Assembly (NCBI GenBank): GCA_024762375.1
Contig: JANTHQ010000039.1
Coordinates: 1 to 10,502, forward strand
DNA: 10,502 nt
Reading direction: 5' to 3'
From: Anaerolineaceae bacterium
GTDB lineage: Bacteria > Chloroflexota > Anaerolineae > 4572-78
Shown: positions 5,249 to 10,502 of the stretch, piece after piece
Position numbering within the stretch: position 1 is the first letter of the stretch
Layout of the letters: the number at the start of each line of letters is the position of its first letter
Notes under the pieces: model-generated
Databases searched by the model: none
What the model was told of the DNA's origin: nothing
Seen by the model: the letters and a program-made list of their open reading frames with translations, nothing else
Program-made: the position numbers and the translations under genes

Positions 5249-6493
5249 TTACAGATTCTCAATCAATTTTGTGGCGAATTCCGATGTTTTGACGGTGGTT
5301 GCGCCGTCCATCTGACGGGCAAAGTCATACGTGACGGTTTTTTGTGCCACGGTTTTTTCGAATGCGTCGCGAATGAGTTCCGCTGCTTCGCGCCAGCCGA
5401 GATATTCCAGCATCATTACGCCGGAGAAGAGCAGGCTGCCGGGATTCACTTTATCGAGGTTGGCGTATTTCGGTGCGGTGCCGTGGGTGGCTTCAAACAG
5501 CGCCACAAAGTCGCCGATGTTGGCGCCGGGGGCGATACCCAGTCCGCCGATTTGTGCTGCCAGCGCGTCACTCAGGTAATCGCCGTTGAGGTTGGTGGTT
5601 GCCAGTACGCCGAATTCTTTCGGGCGCAGCAGGGTATGCTGGAAAATGATGTCGGCGATGCGGTCTTTGATGACAATTTTGCCTTCGGGCTGTTTGCCAT
5701 CGTATTTTTCCCACAGTTCATCTTCGGTGATGGTGACATCGCCGAACTCATCGCGGGCAACTTCGTAACCCCATTTGCGGAATGCGCCTTCGGTGAATTT
5801 TTGGATGTTCCCTTTGTGAACCAGTGTCACGCTATCGAAACCGTAATCGATGGCGTATTGAATGGCTTTGCGGACGAGCCGTTTGCTGGCAAACGCGCTG
5901 ATGGGTTTGATGCCGATGCCCGCGCCGTCAAAGAATTTCGCGCCGAATTCTTCGCGTAACAGTTTGGCGAGTTTTTCATTTTCGGGTGTGCCCGCTTCAT
6001 ATTCGATACCGGCATACACGTCTTCGGTATTTTCGCGGAAGATGACCATGTTGACGTTTTCCGGGTGTTTCACCGGGCTGGGAACGCCTTCGTACCAGCG
6101 GACGGGGCGCACGCAGGCATACAGGTCGAGTGTTTGGCGCAGGGTGACGTTCAGACTGCGGAAACCGCCGCCGACGGGTGTGGTCAACGGGCCTTTGATG
6201 GCGACGATGAATTCTTTAATGGCATCGAAGGTTTCGGCGGGCATGTAGTTGCCGTTGTACAGACCGGCGGCTTTTTCACCGGCGAAAACTTCCATCCACA
6301 CGATTTTCTTTTTGCCGCCGTAGGCTTTTTCAACTGCGGCGTCGAGCACACGTTTGGATGCGGCAGTGATGTCCGGGCCGATGCCATCGCCTTCGATGAA
6401 AGGGATGATGGGATTGTCGGGGACAACGAGTTCCCCGTTTTGCACTTCGATCTTCTTGCCTTCTTGTGGTACTACAATTTTGTCGTAAGCCAT
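5249..6493 (-). CDS. icd: NADP-dependent isocitrate dehydrogenase
   Basis: 414 residues, the length of the E. coli-type enzyme. The ATG at 6493 has AGGAGG (6505-6510), spaced 11 nt. It oxidatively decarboxylates isocitrate to 2-oxoglutarate in the TCA cycle, in the cytoplasm, with Mg2+/Mn2+. Motifs in E. coli register: S113 within GGGFRSLNV (substrate binding and IDH-kinase site in E. coli), R119, R129, R153 in FRENTEDVYAG, Y160, a Lys in the VTLVHKGNIQKFTEGAF segment, and the metal-binding Asp residues in NLNGDYLSDALA. The NADP-specific signature HGTAPKYA (Lys-Tyr) and the later Tyr/Arg of VTYDFARQMDGA are present, so NADP rather than NAD is expected. No aceK gene is visible here. It is third in the minus-strand run, 59 nt after the SDR, and a strong hairpin follows its stop. 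Aconitase, which makes its substrate, is encoded divergently at 8753. Confidence 0.97.
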   Translation of the reverse strand: MAYDKIVVPQEGKKIEVQNGELVVPDNPIIPFIEGDGIGPDITAASKRVLDAAVEKAYGGKKKIVWMEVFAGEKAAGLYNGNYMPAETFDAIKEFIVAIKGPLTTPVGGGFRSLNVTLRQTLDLYACVRPVRWYEGVPSPVKHPENVNMVIFRENTEDVYAGIEYEAGTPENEKLAKLLREEFGAKFFDGAGIGIKPISAFASKRLVRKAIQYAIDYGFDSVTLVHKGNIQKFTEGAFRKWGYEVARDEFGDVTITEDELWEKYDGKQPEGKIVIKDRIADIIFQHTLLRPKEFGVLATTNLNGDYLSDALAAQIGGLGIAPGANIGDFVALFEATHGTAPKYANLDKVNPGSLLFSGVMMLEYLGWREAAELIRDAFEKTVAQKTVTYDFARQMDGATTVKTSEFATKLIENL

Positions 6494-6552
6494 TTTTAAT
6501 GTGTCCTCCTGATGGGTTTAATATTTTTTCGGCTTGACCGATGGTTGGCAAT

Positions 6553-7347
6553 TTACAGTGGCAGTTTTGCCAGTTCATCACGGATTGATTTGTCTGAAAT
6601 GGGGGCGATGACCCCGTTCTGATCGTTGCGAATCGCCAGCCATAGGTTCAACCGTGCGGCTTCTTCCGGGCTGGTGAGCGACCCTTCCTCGAATCGCTGG
6701 CGGAAGTAATCTACCAGTGGTAATGCGTTTTTGCTGGTATTCCGAATTTCGGTTTGCATGGGGGTGTCGGTTGCACCGGGGCTCATACCGCACACAACGA
6801 TGTTTGTGTGGGCAACTTCTTGCGCCAAAATGGTGGTGAACCGGTCGAGCGCGGCTTTGCTGGCGCAATACGCGCTCATACCGACGATATCGCTGTATGC
6901 CGCGCCGGATGTGACATTGATGATATGGCCGTCTCCCCGGTCGAGCATGTGGGGCAAGATGGCGCGGGCGCACAAAAATGCGCCGATGAAGTTGGTGCGG
7001 ATGAGATGTTCCCAAGCTACGGGGTCAACTTCCCACACACGCCCCACGGGGTGGATGATGGCGGCGTTGTTCACCAGAATATCGACATGGCGAAATGCGC
7101 GCAGTGAGAGCATCATCAACTGGTCAATGCTATTTTGATTGGTCACATCTGTGGGGATGGCGAGTGCCTGACCGCCGTCGGCTTTTATTTCCTCGGCGAC
7201 GGCAGTGATTTCTGCGGGGGTTCGGCTGGCGAGCACCACGGCTGCGCCTGCCCGCGCGAAAAGTTTCGCGGTGGCTTTGCCGATGCCCCGGCCTGCGCCG
7301 GTGATAATGGCAACTTTATTTGCTAATAATTCCTTCTGTGGCGTCAT
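6553..7347 (-). CDS. Short-chain dehydrogenase/reductase (SDR), substrate unknown
   Basis: 264 residues, typical of classical SDRs. The ATG at 7347 has a weak GGAA site (7358-7361). Classical NAD(P)-dependent oxidoreductase: Rossmann motif T16-G-A-G-R-G-I-G23, NNAA (93-96), N119, catalytic S147, Y160 and K164 (YCASK). R20 and the SR pair closing the second beta strand (ASR, 40-42) favour NADP(H). The C-terminal third (SLTSPEEAARLNLWLAIRNDQNGVI) departs from the usual FLASDxAxxITGQ ending, so the acceptor site cannot be assigned by analogy. It lies 29 nt after lysR and 59 nt before icd on the same strand, implying co-transcription with both. A link to the TCA cycle is only positional; 3-oxoacyl-ACP reductase or glucose-dehydrogenase-like names would be guesses. 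Confidence 0.93.
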   Translation of the reverse strand: MTPQKELLANKVAIITGAGRGIGKATAKLFARAGAAVVLASRTPAEITAVAEEIKADGGQALAIPTDVTNQNSIDQLMMLSLRAFRHVDILVNNAAIIHPVGRVWEVDPVAWEHLIRTNFIGAFLCARAILPHMLDRGDGHIINVTSGAAYSDIVGMSAYCASKAALDRFTTILAQEVAHTNIVVCGMSPGATDTPMQTEIRNTSKNALPLVDYFRQRFEEGSLTSPEEAARLNLWLAIRNDQNGVIAPISDKSIRDELAKLPL

Positions 7348-7376
7348 TGGGTCGAAGTTCCTTTTCTCAATACAAC

Positions 7377-8315
7377 CTATTTTGTAACCAGTGCATTGTA
7401 CTTCAATTGTACAGATTTTAACAAAAGTTCAACCAATAATTTGGCGGGAGCCGAGAGTGGCTGTCGTTTTTGGCGGGCGATATTGTATGTGCGGCGAATG
7501 TCGGCCCCGACGAGCGGTACAGCGTGCAAGAAACCCTGCGTCAATTCCCGTTCCACGGCGATACCCTGAATCAGTGCGATGCCCAATTCGGCTTCAACAC
7601 TCCGTTTGATGGCTTCTGTTTCGCCCAGAATGATGACTTTCGGGCCGGCGAGATGATTTTCGCCCAGCAGTTTTTCTACCGAGGCGTGCAATGCCGAGCC
7701 GCGCTCGCGGGTGAGCAGCGTGCGCTGGCGCACATCGTGCAGTGTAACCGATGGCCGCCCCACCCACGGGTCGTTGGCGGAGACGATTACCACCAATTTG
7801 TCATTCATAAATGCAGAGATATCAAGCTGGGGGTGTTTGGCGGGAGACCCGACCAGCGCCAATTCGACGCGCCCTTCGGCGGTGGCGGTCAGCAAGTCGC
7901 CGGTGTTGCCCGCCAGCACGCGGATATCCACCTCCGGCTGGATGCGGTGCAGTTGGTGCAGAATATCCGGCAGCAGATAGATCGCCAGCGTGTGTCCCAC
8001 GCCCACCCGCAGTGTGAGCCGGGCTTTGCCGGCAACTTCACGGGTGCGCTGTTTGGCTTCGCTGCACAGTGCCAAAATTCGTTCGCCGTAGGCCAGCAGT
8101 GTTTTCCCGGCGGGGGTCAGTTTCAGTTTGCGGGGGTGACGTTCAATCAGTTTCACACCCAGCGATTTTTCCAGTGTGGCGAGTTGCTGACTGACGGTGG
8201 GTTGTGTCAAATTCAGTCGGGCGGCAGCACGGGTAAAATTGCCTTCTTGCGCGATGATGACAAATGTTTTCAGTTTGGTGGTATCTAAAGGTTCCATCGA
8301 AAAGTATTTTACCAT
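7377..8315 (-). CDS. LysR-family transcriptional regulator
   Basis: 312 residues, standard length. The ATG at 8315 has AGGAA (8322-8326) 6 nt upstream; the next in-frame ATG (six codons on) has none. N-terminal winged helix-turn-helix about 14-72 (FVIIAQEGNFTRAAARLNL, TQPTVSQQLATLE, LIERHPRKLKLTPAG), a linker helix, then a two-lobed effector-binding domain about 98-300 (RVGVGHTLAIYLLPDIL, VELALVGSPAKH, ETEAIKRSVEAELGIALI). These regulators bind a dyad near their own promoter and respond to a small metabolite. It is divergent from aconitase and heads the SDR-icd run, so regulation of both arms is likely, in the manner of CcpC, the citrate-responsive LysR regulator of aconitase in Bacillus. Orthology is not shown; the effector could be citrate or another TCA intermediate, or the SDR's substrate. 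Confidence 0.95.
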   Translation of the reverse strand: MVKYFSMEPLDTTKLKTFVIIAQEGNFTRAAARLNLTQPTVSQQLATLEKSLGVKLIERHPRKLKLTPAGKTLLAYGERILALCSEAKQRTREVAGKARLTLRVGVGHTLAIYLLPDILHQLHRIQPEVDIRVLAGNTGDLLTATAEGRVELALVGSPAKHPQLDISAFMNDKLVVIVSANDPWVGRPSVTLHDVRQRTLLTRERGSALHASVEKLLGENHLAGPKVIILGETEAIKRSVEAELGIALIQGIAVERELTQGFLHAVPLVGADIRRTYNIARQKRQPLSAPAKLLVELLLKSVQLKYNALVTK

Positions 8316-8330
8316 AGAAAATTCCTATGG
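8312..8330. promoter_or_regulatory. LysR-type dyad over the lysR start codon
   Basis: CCATAG (8312-8317), 7-nt spacer, CTATGG (8325-8330). It includes the T-N11-A core (T8315, A8327) typical of LysR sites and has the ATAR-N7-YTAT layout reported for CcpC boxes. It covers the lysR ATG and ribosome site, fitting negative autoregulation. As RNA it could also form a short hairpin that hides the start codon. Confidence 0.5.
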
Positions 8331-8350
8331 CAAAGATTGACGATATCAGT

Positions 8351-8379
8351 TTGAATTATACCGGTTTGAGTGGTATACT
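8351..8379 (+). promoter_or_regulatory. Promoter for the aconitase transcript
   Basis: -35 TTGAAT (8351-8356), 17-bp spacer, -10 TATACT (8374-8379). The start would lie near 8386, which gives aconitase a leader of about 367 nt. The dyad TATACC-N9-GGTATA (8357-8377) lies mostly in the spacer and overlaps this -10. Confidence 0.6.
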
Positions 8380-8384
8380 GTGAG
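8355..8384 (-). promoter_or_regulatory. Promoter for the lysR-SDR-icd run, overlapping the aconitase promoter
   Basis: Minus strand: perfect -10 TATAAT (8360-8355) with a weaker -35 CTCACA (8384-8379) at 18 bp. The start would be near 8348, about 33 nt before the lysR ATG. Its -10 overlaps the -35 of the opposite promoter and its -35 meets the opposite -10, so polymerase cannot occupy both at once. Confidence 0.5.
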
Positions 8385-8385
8385 C

Positions 8386-8752
8386 GATTTAACAAGCCGT
8401 GAACTTTACGCAGCGGGGAAAATGGCGGCGGTCAAAAACGGTATATGGCAGATTGTGGCTCCGTTTAACCCGTCCCGCCGATGCCCGCCGTCTGTTCACA
8501 GAAATTGCACGTTTCGCCAGCATCCATACCCACATACCCGGTTTATGTCGTTGCTGCCGCCGGTTTTGTGAATATCGTTTGTCCCGAATCGCAGTTTCAG
8601 GTTGGTGGCCGGAAAAACAAGCCGCAACTTGACGGGGCAGGTATCCATCCGAAATCTGCTTTCGCCGAAAATGACCGCCGCGGGTTTTTGCTGCGTGAAA
8701 CGTGAGCATGGAGATTCCACAAGTTTAGACACTATTTAAAAGGAGACATGGT
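8386..8752 (+). other. Long leader of aconitase, no convincing gene
   Basis: About 367 nt between the predicted transcript start and the aconitase ATG. The longest plus-strand frame here (GTG at 8399 to TGA at 8632, 77 codons) has ordinary codons and an Arg/Cys-rich product (GLCRCCRRFC) but no ribosome site; a second frame (8481-8705) and a minus frame (8389-8709) also lack support. I see no recognised riboswitch consensus, T-tract terminator or good second promoter. It may be a structured regulatory leader, a decayed gene, or host a small ORF. The last bases carry the AAAGGAGA ribosome site (8739-8746) of aconitase. Confidence 0.5.

Positions 8753-10502
<1,750 letters not shown>

Noticed and set aside
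5342..5959. 205-codon plus-strand frame opposite icd
   Set aside because: It is an antisense shadow of a highly conserved enzyme, has no recognisable domain and no ribosome site.
7470..8288. 272-codon plus-strand frame opposite lysR
   Set aside because: Antisense of a clear LysR protein; the Gln/Phe/Gly-rich composition is an artefact of complementary codons.
8399..8632. 77-codon Arg/Cys-rich frame in the aconitase leader
   Set aside because: Codons look normal, but the GTG start has no ribosome site, no homology is recognised, and competing frames of similar length occur. It is mentioned within the leader entry only.
8386..8752. Known riboswitch in the aconitase leader
   Set aside because: I could not see the conserved core of any class I know and no terminator/antiterminator pair is evident; a covariance-model search would be decisive.

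Overview
The window looks like bacterial chromosome from a moderate-GC organism, most likely a member of the Chloroflexota (Anaerolineae/Caldilineae/Ardenticatenia-like). The best lineage hint is the truncated left-edge protein, with a membrane anchor, a long Pro/Thr linker (repeating PPT/TPT/TDTP units) and an Ig-like domain, an architecture very common in that phylum. The assignment is an inference. Shine-Dalgarno sites are strong, and sigma70-like TTGNNN/TATAAT promoters and classic hairpin-plus-T terminators are readable.

Layout. (1) 1-923, minus strand: a two-gene unit encoding a membrane-anchored coiled-coil helix-hairpin-helix protein and the cut Pro/Thr-linker Ig-like surface protein. 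(2) 1112-1759, plus strand: an orphan NarL/FixJ response regulator, divergent from (1), ending in a strong terminator. (3) 1984-2241: an HMA-fold small protein without its metal-binding cysteines, with its own terminator. (4) 2358-3392: a DDxxD polyprenyl (probably GGPP-type) synthase. (5) 3452-3549: a palindromic intergenic repeat. (6) 3628-4719: a patatin-like phospholipase. (7) 8315 down to 4726, minus strand: a run of five genes, LysR regulator, SDR oxidoreductase, NADP-isocitrate dehydrogenase, a 71-residue single-TM protein, and dodecin. (8) 8753 to the right edge, plus strand: an AcnA-type aconitase, first 583 codons.

The clearest functional theme is the right half. Aconitase and isocitrate dehydrogenase catalyse consecutive TCA-cycle steps and are divergently transcribed from a region holding a LysR regulator gene, a LysR-type dyad (CCATAG-N7-CTATGG) over the lysR start codon, and two oppositely directed promoters that overlap base for base. 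This suggests a local regulator of citrate-to-2-oxoglutarate flux, analogous in logic to CcpC of Bacillus, although orthology cannot be claimed. An approximately 367-nt leader precedes aconitase and contains no convincing gene.

I see no CRISPR array, tRNA, rRNA, transposase or recognisable defence system. The most interesting signals are the regulatory architecture of the aconitase/lysR intergenic region, the long acn leader, the palindromic repeat, the HMA-like protein lacking CxxC, and the uncharacterised small membrane protein between icd and dodecin.
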